Counted from the stretch's first letter, positions 21,865-30,473 are shown. The stretch is DNA of 64,000 bases from Polaribacter sp. (GCA_020740485.1 DYMN01000001.1:62001-126000), one strand, 5' to 3'. Translations and numbers: made by a program. Notes: generated by a model from the sequence alone, not told the origin.

Positions 21865-22016
21865 GAATATTTTTCTAATAATAAAATAAATTATATAGAA
21901 ATAAGAAAATATTTTTTACAAATAAGGTGTTTAAAGTGTATTTTTCTATTTAAAAAGCAGATAGGAATTTAAAAAACTAAAATTTTAAAAAAGACAATAC
22001 CTATAAAGATTATATT

Positions 22017-22316
22017 CTATGTTTTTAAAATCCTCATCCGAATCAGCATTTTTTTTACCATTTTATTCCAAAAGAAATTATATTGTCCGAAAATCCATCC
22101 AAAAATTAAGAGAAGGATTTGATAGGAAATAAAACTAATGAGAACAAATAATATCCAGTATAATACGGGGTGCATTGTATCAGTACGAATCCCTAAAAAA
22201 GCAATAAAAGGTCTTGAAACGTATAGTGAAGCGGATCCGGTGATACTAAAAACAAAAAAAATGATGAGGATTTGAAAGTTAGATGTAATACCCCAACGTT
22301 GTTTGAGTTGCTGCAT
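22017..22316 (-). CDS. Small membrane protein, DUF6787-like
   Basis: 99-residue protein with two hydrophobic segments (FQILIIFFVFSITGSASLYV at about residues 14-33 and LYWILFVLISFISYQILLLI at about 52-71), each likely to span the membrane, and a basic C-terminal tail (KMVKKMLIRMRI). It begins with QQLKQRWGI. It resembles the short DUF6787 membrane proteins that flavobacterial genomes often mislabel as diacylglyceryl transferase fragments; that match is from memory and moderate. Function unknown. A small GC-rich hairpin (22350-22366, CCCCAAC-GCA-GTTGGGG) lies upstream. Confidence 0.65.
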   Translation of the reverse strand: MQQLKQRWGITSNFQILIIFFVFSITGSASLYVSRPFIAFLGIRTDTMHPVLYWILFVLISFISYQILLLIFGWIFGQYNFFWNKMVKKMLIRMRILKT

Positions 22317-22491
22317 TTGTTTGTTTAATTGATTATTGGGTTAACTTGTCCCCAACGCAGTTGGGGATTGATTAATAAGTTATTTTTAAATTTTAAAAAA
22401 TGTAGTTAAATCACATACAAAAAGCTTAATTTCAATCATTAAAATTATTCATAATTCTTAAATTGTAAATCTAAATTACAAAGTTTGAAAT

Positions 22492-22719
22492 TTATTTTTT
22501 TATGTTATCTTTTCCTTTCAATTCTTCTTTAGTTGGAACAGGATCATAACCGCTTCCACCCCAAGGATGACAACTTGCAATGCGTTTAATAGACAACCAT
22601 CCACCGCGTAATAATCCATGGGTTTGCAAGGCTTCTACGGTATAATGCGAACAAGTAGGCTGATACCGACACGAATTGGGCGTATAGGGCGAAATAGCTA
22701 CTTGATAAAACCGTACCAA
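22492..22719 (-). CDS. yidD: Membrane protein insertion efficiency factor YidD
   Basis: Small protein that assists YidC-dependent membrane insertion. The YidD core is clear: [41 protein letters not shown] and GYDPVP, with the conserved cysteines. The N terminus is uncertain. No ATG or GTG is available in frame. The first usable codon is TTG at 22719, but the open frame continues upstream to about 22761 and encodes a [11 protein letters not shown] stretch that resembles the amphipathic N terminus of relatives. Either the TTG or a rare ATT/ATA start is used. Another copy of the YidC system (yidC itself) is at the window's left edge. Confidence 0.85.
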   Translation of the reverse strand: MVRFYQVAISPYTPNSCRYQPTCSHYTVEALQTHGLLRGGWLSIKRIASCHPWGGSGYDPVPTKEELKGKDNIKK

Positions 22720-23022
22720 GAGTACAAAAGGAAAGGTCGATATTTTTTTGATTAAGTTAATAGTTATTAGTTAATTAATTATTAGATTATTAATTATTGA
22801 TTGCTGAGCTTGCCTGCACTGAGTTTATCGAAGTGTCGAAGCATTGATTATTAGGCTGAACGTAGTGATTCCGATACCATGCTTATAGTTCTGTCACGCA
22901 AGGCGTGATTGGCAGGATTATCGGAACGCCCTAACGGGATTATTGATTATTAGATTATTGATATCAATATTTGCTGCCAGCCAACTAACAACTTCTACTT
23001 GCCGACTACCGCCTGCCTACTG
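22720..23022. repeat. Repeat-rich intergenic stretch between cysS and yidD
   Basis: No gene. It holds AT-rich runs of TTATTAATTATT-like words and the inverted sequence CACTGAGTTTATCGAAGTG (around 22816-22834), a form often seen in intergenic repeats. It also has short palindromes such as TCACGCAAGGCGTGA (22894-22908) and CGCCCTAACGGGA. These look like debris of several dispersed repeat families. Confidence 0.5.
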
Positions 23023-24507
23023 CTAACTTAATAAAGTGTAACTCGTCCCTTCTTTGCTGTCTTTCAATTGGATACCTAATGCTAAGAGTTTATCTCGGAT
23101 TTCATCTGAAAGCGCCCAGTTTTTGTTGGCTCTTGCTTCGTTGCGCATTTCAATCAGCATTTCAACCACTCCGTCTAATTTATTACTATCTTGATTAGAA
23201 TTAGGTTGTTCTATTCCCAAAACATCAAATACAAATGCTTGTAATGTTGCACTTAATACGCTTAAATCTTCCGCTGTGATTTGCACTTTACCATCGTTAA
23301 TCAAATTGATTTGATGCACGCCTTCAAAGAGTTGTGCAATTAAAATCGGAGTATTAAAATCGTCATTCATGGCATCATAACAAGCTTGTTGCCATTGTTT
23401 TACATCAAATTGAGATAGATTGGAAGTTTTTAAATGAGGAATTAATTTGATTGCATCCATCAGTCTTACATAACCTTTTTCAGCTGCTTCTAATGCGTCA
23501 TTAGAAAAATCTAAAATACTTCTGTAATGCGCTTGCATCATAAAAAATCTTACGACGGCTGGTGTGAATTTTTTATTCAATATAGGATTTCCTCCTTCGT
23601 AAATTTCTGCAGGAAGAATGTAATTTCCAGTTGATTTGCTCATCTTTTGTCCGTTTAAAGTGAGCATATTGGCGTGCATCCAGTATCGAACCGGTGCATG
23701 TCCGGTGCAAGCGACATTTTGGGCGATTTCACACTCATGGTGCGGAAACTTTAAATCCATTCCGCCTCCGTGAATGTCAAATTCTTCTCCTAAATATTTG
23801 GTACTCATCACGCTACATTCCAAATGCCATCCGGGGAAACCCTCACCCCAAGGAGAAGTCCATTTCATAATATGTTGCGGTTCTGCTTTTTTCCACAAGG
23901 CAAAATCCTGCGGATTGCGCTTGTCTGATTGACCGTCTAATTCGCGGGTATTGTGAATGGCTTCTTCAATATTTCTTCCGGAAAGAATTCCGTAATTATG
24001 TTTGGAGTTGTATTTCGTCACATCAAAATAGATAGACCCATTGATTTCATAAGCAAACCCATTTTCCAAAATCTCTTGAATCATTTGTATTTGTTCTACA
24101 ATGTGTCCGGTGGCGGTAGGTTCTATGCTTGGGGATTGTAAATTGTAGGTATCTAATACTTTGTGAAAATCAACGGTGTACTTTTGCACCACTTCCATAG
24201 GTTCTATTTTTTCTAATCTCGCTTTTTTGGCTATTTTATCTTCCGAATTTTGTACTTCATCTTCTTCTAAATGCCCTGCATCTGTTATATTTCGGACATA
24301 ACGCACTTTATATTCCAAATGTTTTAAATATCTGAAAATAACATCAAAAGACATAAAAGTGCGCAAATTTCCCAAATGCACATTGCTGTATACCGTTGGA
24401 CCACAAACATACATCCCCACAAAACCTTCGGTGATGGGTTTAAATATTTCTTTTTCTTTACTTAAAGAATTGTATACTTTGAGTTCTTGATTTTGATATA
24501 AAAGCAT
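23023..24507 (-). CDS. cysS: Cysteinyl-tRNA synthetase
   Basis: Class I aminoacyl-tRNA synthetase charging tRNA-Cys. Near the N terminus are the zinc-binding Cys in MYVCGPTVY and the HLGN version of the HIGH motif. Further along are the zinc site in HLECSVM with [18 protein letters not shown], and the KMSKS loop ([12 protein letters not shown]). The C-terminal DALR-like anticodon domain ends the protein. 494 residues is normal. It starts 25 bp after the end of hypC on the same strand, so the hydrogenase operon could read into it, although it is an essential gene and likely has its own promoter. Confidence 0.96.
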   Translation of the reverse strand: MLLYQNQELKVYNSLSKEKEIFKPITEGFVGMYVCGPTVYSNVHLGNLRTFMSFDVIFRYLKHLEYKVRYVRNITDAGHLEEDEVQNSEDKIAKKARLEKIEPMEVVQKYTVDFHKVLDTYNLQSPSIEPTATGHIVEQIQMIQEILENGFAYEINGSIYFDVTKYNSKHNYGILSGRNIEEAIHNTRELDGQSDKRNPQDFALWKKAEPQHIMKWTSPWGEGFPGWHLECSVMSTKYLGEEFDIHGGGMDLKFPHHECEIAQNVACTGHAPVRYWMHANMLTLNGQKMSKSTGNYILPAEIYEGGNPILNKKFTPAVVRFFMMQAHYRSILDFSNDALEAAEKGYVRLMDAIKLIPHLKTSNLSQFDVKQWQQACYDAMNDDFNTPILIAQLFEGVHQINLINDGKVQITAEDLSVLSATLQAFVFDVLGIEQPNSNQDSNKLDGVVEMLIEMRNEARANKNWALSDEIRDKLLALGIQLKDSKEGTSYTLLS

Positions 24508-24532
24508 AATAAAATATTAAACTGCAAATATA

Positions 24533-24811
24533 TCAATTCGTTTCATTTTCCAACAAATTTTCTCCTTCATCCAGTTCCCCTAACTCATCCATATTCATCA
24601 AGATGTTCATGGTAAATTTGGCTTCTTCTTCGTCCACCACACTAATGGCACTTCCTACGTGAACCAACACATAATCACCAATTTGAGCTTCTGGTACCAT
24701 TGCCAAATTTACTTGTTTGATTATGCCATCAAATGACACTTTTGCCAATCGGAATAGATCATCTATTTGATTGTCTATACTAATTATTTTTCCTGGTATT
24801 GCTAAACACAT
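24533..24811 (-). CDS. hypC: Hydrogenase maturation chaperone HypC
   Basis: Small chaperone that, with HypD, carries the Fe(CN)2CO group to the hydrogenase large-subunit precursor. It begins MCLAIPGKI, the family signature, with Cys2 being the iron ligand once Met is removed. The beta-barrel core follows (GDYVLVHVGSAISVVDEEEA). 92 residues is typical, with an acidic tail (MDELGELDEGEN). The start codon at 24811 lies only 5 bp from a tandem array of a 7-bp unit, which must form its 5' untranslated region. Confidence 0.95.
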   Translation of the reverse strand: MCLAIPGKIISIDNQIDDLFRLAKVSFDGIIKQVNLAMVPEAQIGDYVLVHVGSAISVVDEEEAKFTMNILMNMDELGELDEGENLLENETN

Positions 24812-24816
24812 AATAA

Positions 24817-24884
24817 AGTTTGAAGTTTGAAGTTTGAAGTTTGAAGTTTGAAGTTTGAAGTTTGAAGTTTGAAGTTTGAAGTTT
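24817..24884. repeat. Tandem 7-bp repeat, nine perfect copies, upstream of hypC
   Basis: The unit AGTTTGA is repeated nine times without a mismatch (24817-24879) followed by a partial copy. It ends 5 bp before the hypC start codon. A perfect heptanucleotide array of this length is expected to change copy number by slippage. Confidence 0.95.
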
Positions 24885-24971
24885 TTCTAATTTATTGGGT
24901 ACGAAGTTATAAGTTTTAAGGCAAAAATACTAAAAAATTGCATTTACTAATTGAAATTAAATTAAATGGGC

Positions 24972-25035
24972 ACATTAACACGTTAGCATATTAACACATT
25001 GGCATATTAACATATTGGCACATTAACTCATTAAC
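24972..25035. repeat. Degenerate 8-bp tandem repeat after hypE
   Basis: Eight consecutive octamers fit the pattern (A/T)YRTTRRC, for example ACATTAAC, ATATTAAC, ACATTGGC and ATATTGGC. The last copy overlaps the hypE stop codon. Confidence 0.85.
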
Positions 25036-26089
25036 AAATCCTAGGTAACTGTTCTCCTATAGGCATATGAACTACTCTTTTTCCTCCCATAGCATTATTA
25101 ATTAATACTTGCCCATTGTGTTCTCCTACCACTTCTCCTATGATAGATGCGTATTGAGCTTCTTCAAATTGATGCAATATCGAGACTACATTATCCGCTA
25201 TTTCAGGAGCAACTATTGCCATAAAAACACCTTCGTTGGCAGTATAAAGTGGGTCCAATCCCAATATTTCACATGCAGCTTTTACTTGCACGTCTACAGG
25301 AATTTTCGATTCTAATAATTCTATTCCCAGATTAGCATCCCGCGCGATTTCATTGAGTGTTGCTGCCACACCTCCTCTTGTCGGGTCACGGAAAAGTTTA
25401 ATTTTATCTCCAAATTCATCTAACAATTTTAAAGTCATATCATTCAAATTGCGGGTATCGCTTTCTATGGTAGTTTCAAATTCCAATCCTTGTCGAACGG
25501 ACAGAATGGCAATACCATGCGTAGCAATCTGGTCACTTACTATAATTTGATCTCCGGCTTTAATATTTTGCAAACTTATATTGGCTTTGGGATGCATTTT
25601 TCCTATTCCTGTGGTATTGATAAATATTTTATCTCCTTTGCCTTTGTCCACCACTTTAGTATCGCCAGTAACAATTTTAACTCCTGATTTTTCTGCCGCA
25701 AATTTGATGGAAACTAAAATATTCCAAAATTCTTGCATGCTCAAACCTTCTTCCAATATAAAACTCAAAGACAAATATTGCGGTATAGCACCACACATGG
25801 CAATATCATTTACGGTGCCATTAATGGCTAATTCACCTATATCGCCTCCAGGAAAAAAAACAGGTGATATCACAAAACTATCCGTGGAAAAGGCAATTTT
25901 ACCATTCAATTCCAATGTTGCACCATCATGATGTTTGTCTAATTCTTCGTTTTTCAACAAATCAAAAACGCCATATTCTAATAGTTTATTGGTTAACAGA
26001 CCACCACTTCCATGCGCCAACGTAATGATGTCAAAATCAATCTTCGGCATGGGACATTGCATGTGTAACAAACTTTTATTGGTTTTCAT
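25031..26089 (-). CDS. hypE: Carbamoyl dehydratase HypE
   Basis: Dehydrates the thiocarbamate on its own C-terminal cysteine to the thiocyanate that becomes the CN ligands of the [NiFe] site. AIR-synthase-like fold: AHGSGG near the N terminus, FSTDSFVISPVFFPGGDIG (ATP binding), GDTKVVDKG, DPTRGG and TANEG. It ends in PRIC, the essential Cys acceptor of the carbamoyl group donated by HypF. Length (352) is normal. It lies 77 bp after hypD and 219 bp before hypC, a gap filled with tandem repeats. Confidence 0.96.
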   Translation of the reverse strand: MKTNKSLLHMQCPMPKIDFDIITLAHGSGGLLTNKLLEYGVFDLLKNEELDKHHDGATLELNGKIAFSTDSFVISPVFFPGGDIGELAINGTVNDIAMCGAIPQYLSLSFILEEGLSMQEFWNILVSIKFAAEKSGVKIVTGDTKVVDKGKGDKIFINTTGIGKMHPKANISLQNIKAGDQIIVSDQIATHGIAILSVRQGLEFETTIESDTRNLNDMTLKLLDEFGDKIKLFRDPTRGGVAATLNEIARDANLGIELLESKIPVDVQVKAACEILGLDPLYTANEGVFMAIVAPEIADNVVSILHQFEEAQYASIIGEVVGEHNGQVLINNAMGGKRVVHMPIGEQLPRIC

Positions 26090-26166
26090 ATTTATTGTCT
26101 TTTGTTTGTTGTTAGTCTTTAAAAGTAATTTGTTTTCAAAAATTAGTAAATGACTTCTATAATAAA

Positions 26167-27264
26167 CTATACAATTTCTTTAAATTTTGAGAAATTATAA
26201 TAGGCAGCACAAGCACCTTCTGAACTTACCATCGGAGCACCTAATGGATTTTGTGGGTTACACATTTTTCCAAAATGAACACATTCATAAGGTTTTTTAA
26301 TGCCTTTCATAATAGAGCCTGCAATACATTCTGCATTTTCGGGAGCTTTTTCGATGTCGATTTTAAATTTCAAATTGGCATCATAATTTTCATATTCTTT
26401 TCGTAAAACCAATCCGCTTTCTGGAATGGTTCCAATACCGCGCCACATTTGGTCACTTACTTCATATACTTGATTGATAATGCCTTGCGCTGAAGTATTT
26501 CCTTCTTCTTTTACCATGCGTGCATATTGATTATCAACTTCTGCTCGTCCTTCTTCCAATTGTTTTACTGTGGCATAAATTCCCTGCAAAATATCCAAGG
26601 GTTCAAACCCGGTAACCACAATCGGAATTTTGTATTTTTCTACTAACGGATAATATTCCCAATATCCCATGATACTACACACGTGTCCGGCGGCCAAAAA
26701 ACCGTCAATAGTGCTCTCAGGGTCTTCCATTAAAGCAGAAATGGCAGGTGGAACTAACACATGCGAATTGAGAATGGAATAATTTTTCAAACCTAATTTT
26801 TCTGCGTGCAAAACTGATAAAGCATTTGCCGGAGCAGTGGTTTCAAAACCAACTGCGAAAAAAACAACTTCCTTATCCGGATTTTCCTTTGCAATATTTA
26901 CCGCTTCGGTAGGGGAATAGAGTATTCTGACATCTGCGCCTTCGGCTTTTGCTTCTAACAAACTTTTCTTTGAACCCGGCACGCGCAACATATCGCCAAA
27001 ACTACATAGAATAACCTTTTTTTCGACTGCTAAATAAATGGCTTTGTCAATTAAATGAAGTGGCGTAACGCAAACCGGACATCCCGGACCATGTAGCATA
27101 GTGATGTTTTTTGGCAAAACGGTTAAAATTCCGTTTTTTACCAAACTATGTGTTTGTCCACCACAAATTTCCATAATTTTCCATGGTTTTGTGGTAATTT
27201 TTTCAATTTCATGTAACACTTTTTTTGCTAATTCAGGATCGCGATATTCGGTGAGATGCTTCAT
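26167..27264 (-). CDS. hypD: Hydrogenase maturation factor HypD
   Basis: [4Fe-4S] scaffold on which, with HypC, the Fe(CN)2CO unit is assembled. Conserved cysteine motifs are visible: ICGGQTHSLV, GPGCPVCVTP, the GHVCSIMG segment and the C-terminal ECIAGSIMKG with CVHFGKMCNPQNPLGAPMVS. 365 residues matches the family. It lies between hypF and hypE on the same strand. The 146-bp gap to hypF contains two identical 17-bp direct repeats. Confidence 0.96.
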   Translation of the reverse strand: MKHLTEYRDPELAKKVLHEIEKITTKPWKIMEICGGQTHSLVKNGILTVLPKNITMLHGPGCPVCVTPLHLIDKAIYLAVEKKVILCSFGDMLRVPGSKKSLLEAKAEGADVRILYSPTEAVNIAKENPDKEVVFFAVGFETTAPANALSVLHAEKLGLKNYSILNSHVLVPPAISALMEDPESTIDGFLAAGHVCSIMGYWEYYPLVEKYKIPIVVTGFEPLDILQGIYATVKQLEEGRAEVDNQYARMVKEEGNTSAQGIINQVYEVSDQMWRGIGTIPESGLVLRKEYENYDANLKFKIDIEKAPENAECIAGSIMKGIKKPYECVHFGKMCNPQNPLGAPMVSSEGACAAYYNFSKFKEIV

Positions 27265-27299
27265 TAAAAATGCTGATAATTAAATTTATTTAACTTTTC

Positions 27300-27352
27300 A
27301 AAGATAAAAAAAACATCCTAATATGTTCTGTTATTAAAGATAAAAAAAACAT
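27300..27352. repeat. Two identical 17-bp direct repeats upstream of hypD
   Basis: AAAGATAAAAAAAACAT occurs at 27300-27316 and again at 27336-27352, a spacing of 36 bp. The pair lies 36 bp upstream of the hypD start. It could be a protein-binding site or a chance AT-rich duplication. Confidence 0.7.
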
Positions 27353-27410
27353 ATTGCGTTAATAGATTACATGATTTAACTTTAATACAGTCAATGAAGT
27401 TTAAATACTG

Positions 27411-29765
27411 TCAAATTTCTGTAATTGACATTAATTGTCCGAAAGCAATTCCTTCATCGTTTGGTGAAAAATCTTCTTGGAAAAAAAGTTGATACTGAGT
27501 TGATAATTGCTCATAAATTAGATCAACCAATAAAGCATTTTGGAACACGCCACCGCTGAATGCAATTTTTTTAACCTCAAATTTTTGAATTTGATATGCA
27601 ATATAATCTACCAATGTACAATGAAATTTATAGGCAATTTCCCGCTTTTCAAGTCCATTTGATAGGTCTATGAAAATATTTTGAAAAAGAAAATCAGTAA
27701 AAGTTTGATTATCGTTCCAATTAGAAAAATAGGAACAATTAGATTCTATAGAAGTCCTTTTTTTTGGATTTTGGATTTTATATTTTGTTCTTCCCTCAAT
27801 CCCCTCCCAAGGAGGGGAAGAAATCGGAAAATAATATTTGTTGGCTTCATTTTCCAACTTCATACTCGCTTCTGCTTCAAAACTGTGCACATCAAATCCA
27901 AATAAAATAGACGAAACCGCATCAAATAATCGCCCCATACTGGTGCATTTGAGCGTGGTATTTTTAATTAACTTGGAATAAATTTTCCATTCGGTTTCTG
28001 AAAATTTATCTTTGATAAAAGTGTTGCTTTCCGGTAAATGTTGTGTCAACGCAAAGGCGGAAATGCGAGGTTCTTTCGGCATTTTATCTCCCAAAATAAA
28101 TGGAAATTCGTCTAAATGTGCCACTCGTTCCATTCTACTATTTTCAAAAAGAAAAAATTCTCCTCCCCAAATGTTGCCATCGTCACCCAAACCGGTTCCA
28201 TCCCAAATAATTCCTAAAATCGGGTCTTTAGATTTAATTAAATTGTGTTCTCCCAATACACTCCAAAAATGGGCTTTATGATGCTGAACTTCAACTAGAT
28301 TTGCATTATACTTTTTTGATAATTCTTGACCGAATCTGGTGGAAAAATAATCGGGATGTTTATCTGTAACCACAGAGTCAAATTGGATATTAAAAATATT
28401 TTGCAAATGCTCAAAGGTCTGAATGTAATTTTGTTGAGCATCATAACTTTCGGTATTGCCTAAATATTGAGTGACGTAGAAATTCTTTTGATACTGCATT
28501 GCAAAAACCGATTTCAGCATAGCACCTGAAGCAAGAATTGACTTTTCATTGGGTTGCAAATTAGGATTAATGTAAATGGGTGCTTTGCCACGTGAACGAC
28601 GTAAAGTAATTTTAATCTGATGTTTTGGGGTAAATTGCACTACGCCATCATCTTGAGGAATGGTTATTTCTCTGTTATTCATCAAAATCAAATCTGCAAT
28701 TTTGCTTAATTCGATTTTGGCTTTATCATCATCAAAAATGATAGTGGAATTAGAGACATTGGCACTAGTTGCCACAATGGGTTTGCTAAATTTATTCAAC
28801 AACAAATCCATCAAAGGGGTGTAAGGCAACATGACTCCAATTTTTGTAAGACCTTTATTTGCTGATTCATAAGCTAATTTTTTAACATTTTCTTTCACAT
28901 TCAATAATACAATGGGTGCTGTTATGCTTTGTAATTCCATCTTTTCATTTCCTGAAATATAGGTAATTTCAGATAATTTTTCCATATTGGGAAACATCAA
29001 AGCGAAGGGTTTAGAAGGTCTATGTTTACGTTTTCGCAATTCTTCTATAGCAAAAGCATTCGTTGCATCACAAGTTAATAAATAACCACCTATACTTTTG
29101 ATTGCTATAATCTTACCTTCGTTCCACGATTGAATTATGAAATTTAAATCATTAAAATTTTCAATTAATTTTTCTTCATTTTCAATACTTTTAGGGAAAT
29201 ACAACTGCATTTCCACACGACAATCCGAACAAGAATTGGTTTGAGAATAATGTCTGCGTTCTAATGGATTGTTGTATTCTTCTTGACAAACAGGACACAT
29301 TTCAAATTTATCCATTGTTGTGAATGGGCGATCATAAGGCAATTTTTGAATAATTGAATAACGTGGTCCACAATTGGTACACGTTATAAATGGATACTGG
29401 AAACGGCGATTATCCGAATTGTGTAATTCAGACTTACAATCTTCACACATAGCCACATCGGGTGTGATTAAAAGTTTGGGGTTTATGGCACTATCGCTTT
29501 CAATAATTTGAAAAGAATCAAAATGTTGAAGGTTGGTTTCGCATATATTATAATGAGTGACAATGGCTAATTTTGGTAAGTTATTTATTATTTGATTTAA
29601 AAAAGTTTCGGATTTTTCTTTGGAATCGGTTATTTCAATATGAACTCCATCATTTGCATTGTTGACCCATCCTTTTAAATCGTTTTGTAATGCTAATTTA
29701 TAAACAAAAGGTCGGAAACCCACCCCTTGCACAATACCTTCAATATGTATATGATATGTTTTCAA
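27411..29765 (-). CDS. hypF: Carbamoyltransferase HypF
   Basis: Converts carbamoyl phosphate to carbamoyl-AMP and passes the carbamoyl group to HypE. Domain order: acylphosphatase (GIVQGVGFRPFVYKLA); two zinc-finger-like motifs (CEDCKSEL..CTNCGPRYS and CPVCQEEY..CSDC); YrdC-like domain; and a Kae1-like domain (VQHHKAHFWSVLGEH, IIWDGTGLGDDG, FSGGVFQNALL). The start is a TTG giving LKTYHIHIEG, which matches family N termini. No ATG is available, and an earlier TTG at 29810 would put the start inside a hairpin. A ~30-residue segment around SSPPWEGIEGR (27770-27830) appears to be translated repeat DNA. Confidence 0.93.
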   Translation of the reverse strand: MKTYHIHIEGIVQGVGFRPFVYKLALQNDLKGWVNNANDGVHIEITDSKEKSETFLNQIINNLPKLAIVTHYNICETNLQHFDSFQIIESDSAINPKLLITPDVAMCEDCKSELHNSDNRRFQYPFITCTNCGPRYSIIQKLPYDRPFTTMDKFEMCPVCQEEYNNPLERRHYSQTNSCSDCRVEMQLYFPKSIENEEKLIENFNDLNFIIQSWNEGKIIAIKSIGGYLLTCDATNAFAIEELRKRKHRPSKPFALMFPNMEKLSEITYISGNEKMELQSITAPIVLLNVKENVKKLAYESANKGLTKIGVMLPYTPLMDLLLNKFSKPIVATSANVSNSTIIFDDDKAKIELSKIADLILMNNREITIPQDDGVVQFTPKHQIKITLRRSRGKAPIYINPNLQPNEKSILASGAMLKSVFAMQYQKNFYVTQYLGNTESYDAQQNYIQTFEHLQNIFNIQFDSVVTDKHPDYFSTRFGQELSKKYNANLVEVQHHKAHFWSVLGEHNLIKSKDPILGIIWDGTGLGDDGNIWGGEFFLFENSRMERVAHLDEFPFILGDKMPKEPRISAFALTQHLPESNTFIKDKFSETEWKIYSKLIKNTTLKCTSMGRLFDAVSSILFGFDVHSFEAEASMKLENEANKYYFPISSPPWEGIEGRTKYKIQNPKKRTSIESNCSYFSNWNDNQTFTDFLFQNIFIDLSNGLEKREIAYKFHCTLVDYIAYQIQKFEVKKIAFSGGVFQNALLVDLIYEQLSTQYQLFFQEDFSPNDEGIAFGQLMSITEI
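27790..27825. repeat. Palindromic repeat copy inside hypF
   Basis: CCCTCAATCCCCTCCCAAGG and the following GAGGGGAAG form an inverted repeat (CCCCTCC-CAA-GGAGGGG, 27801-27817) typical of intergenic repeats in Bacteroidota. Here it lies in an open hypF frame and adds SSPPWEGIEGR to the protein. Confidence 0.6.
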
Positions 29766-29777
29766 ATTTGTTTTAAA

Positions 29778-29816
29778 ATAAAAAACTTTGTCTAAAAAAG
29801 TTTTTGACAAAGTTTT
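29778..29816 (-). terminator. Terminator-like hairpin between the protease gene and hypF
   Basis: On the minus strand AAAACTTTGTC pairs with GACAAAGTTTT (11 bp perfect, 13-base loop), followed by TTTATTTT. It could end or weaken transcription between the structural hydrogenase genes and the hyp genes. Confidence 0.6.
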
Positions 29817-29841
29817 AATTTTTTAAAAAATAACTAAAAAA

Positions 29842-30381
29842 TTATTTTGGTTCCATTATTATTGCCTGCAATATTTCCTGTACTTTATTCACTACTTTTG
29901 GAATACTTTCTTGCACTTTTGAACTCAATTCAATGGTCATCGGACGCATTTCTTCAATGGTTACTGTTATTAAAATTATTTTAGGTAATTGATCTATTAT
30001 TTCCAATGCGTCAATCATATCTTTTAGTCCCACATCATGTGCACTCAACACCTTTGGAAAATCATTGGCATAATGTGGATACAAAACATTTAGCGAACCT
30101 ATAGGCTTGCCATCCATCGTCGCATCAATAAATATAACTAACGGGTATTTTGACAATATGGGCATTAAATTAAAACTACCTGTGCCTCCATCAATAATGT
30201 CTACATTTTCAGGTAATTTTATTTTGCTTAAAGCATGAATACTATGTACGCCAACACCTTCATCTCCCATCAAAAAATTTCCTATTCCCAAAATTAGTAT
30301 GCGTTTACGAAAATCATCGTCCGTGTAATCATGGGTTTGATAAAAAAGTTTTTGTAGTTCTATAACTTCGTCAGATATCAT
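29842..30381 (-). CDS. hyaD: [NiFe]-hydrogenase maturation protease (HyaD/HycI family)
   Basis: Endopeptidase that removes the C-terminal tail of the hydrogenase large subunit after nickel insertion. It contains LGIGNFLMGDEGVGVHSIHAL, with the Glu of GDEG, plus IDGGTG, FIDATMDGKPIG (Asp) and SAHDVGLKD (His), the three nickel-sensing ligands of the family. 179 residues fits. Gene position downstream of hyaC matches its substrate HyaB, whose 20-residue tail follows His558. The 142-bp gap to hyaC contains a long inverted repeat. Confidence 0.95.
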   Translation of the reverse strand: MISDEVIELQKLFYQTHDYTDDDFRKRILILGIGNFLMGDEGVGVHSIHALSKIKLPENVDIIDGGTGSFNLMPILSKYPLVIFIDATMDGKPIGSLNVLYPHYANDFPKVLSAHDVGLKDMIDALEIIDQLPKIILITVTIEEMRPMTIELSSKVQESIPKVVNKVQEILQAIIMEPK

Positions 30382-30405
30382 ACTATATTAAATTAAAAAT
30401 TAAAG

Positions 30406-30473
30406 AAATTCCAAATTCCAAATCTCAAAGTAAAATTAATAATTATATCTGAGAAAATAGGAATTTGGAATTT
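30406..30473. repeat. 14-bp perfect inverted repeat between hyaC and the protease gene
   Basis: AAATTCCAAATTCC (30406-30419) is the exact reverse complement of GGAATTTGGAATTT (30460-30473). An inner TCTCA/TGAGA pair allows a branched or extended stem. There is no T-run typical of a terminator on the minus strand. It may be a transcript-processing or stability element. Confidence 0.8.

Noticed and set aside
21700-21870. SAM riboswitch upstream of metY
   Set aside because: I looked for the conserved SAM-I core and the SAM-II pattern on the minus strand and saw neither. The Met-codon run plus terminator explains the region better.
24817-25035. CRISPR array
   Set aside because: Repeats are 7-8 bp units in direct tandem without spacers, and no cas genes are present.
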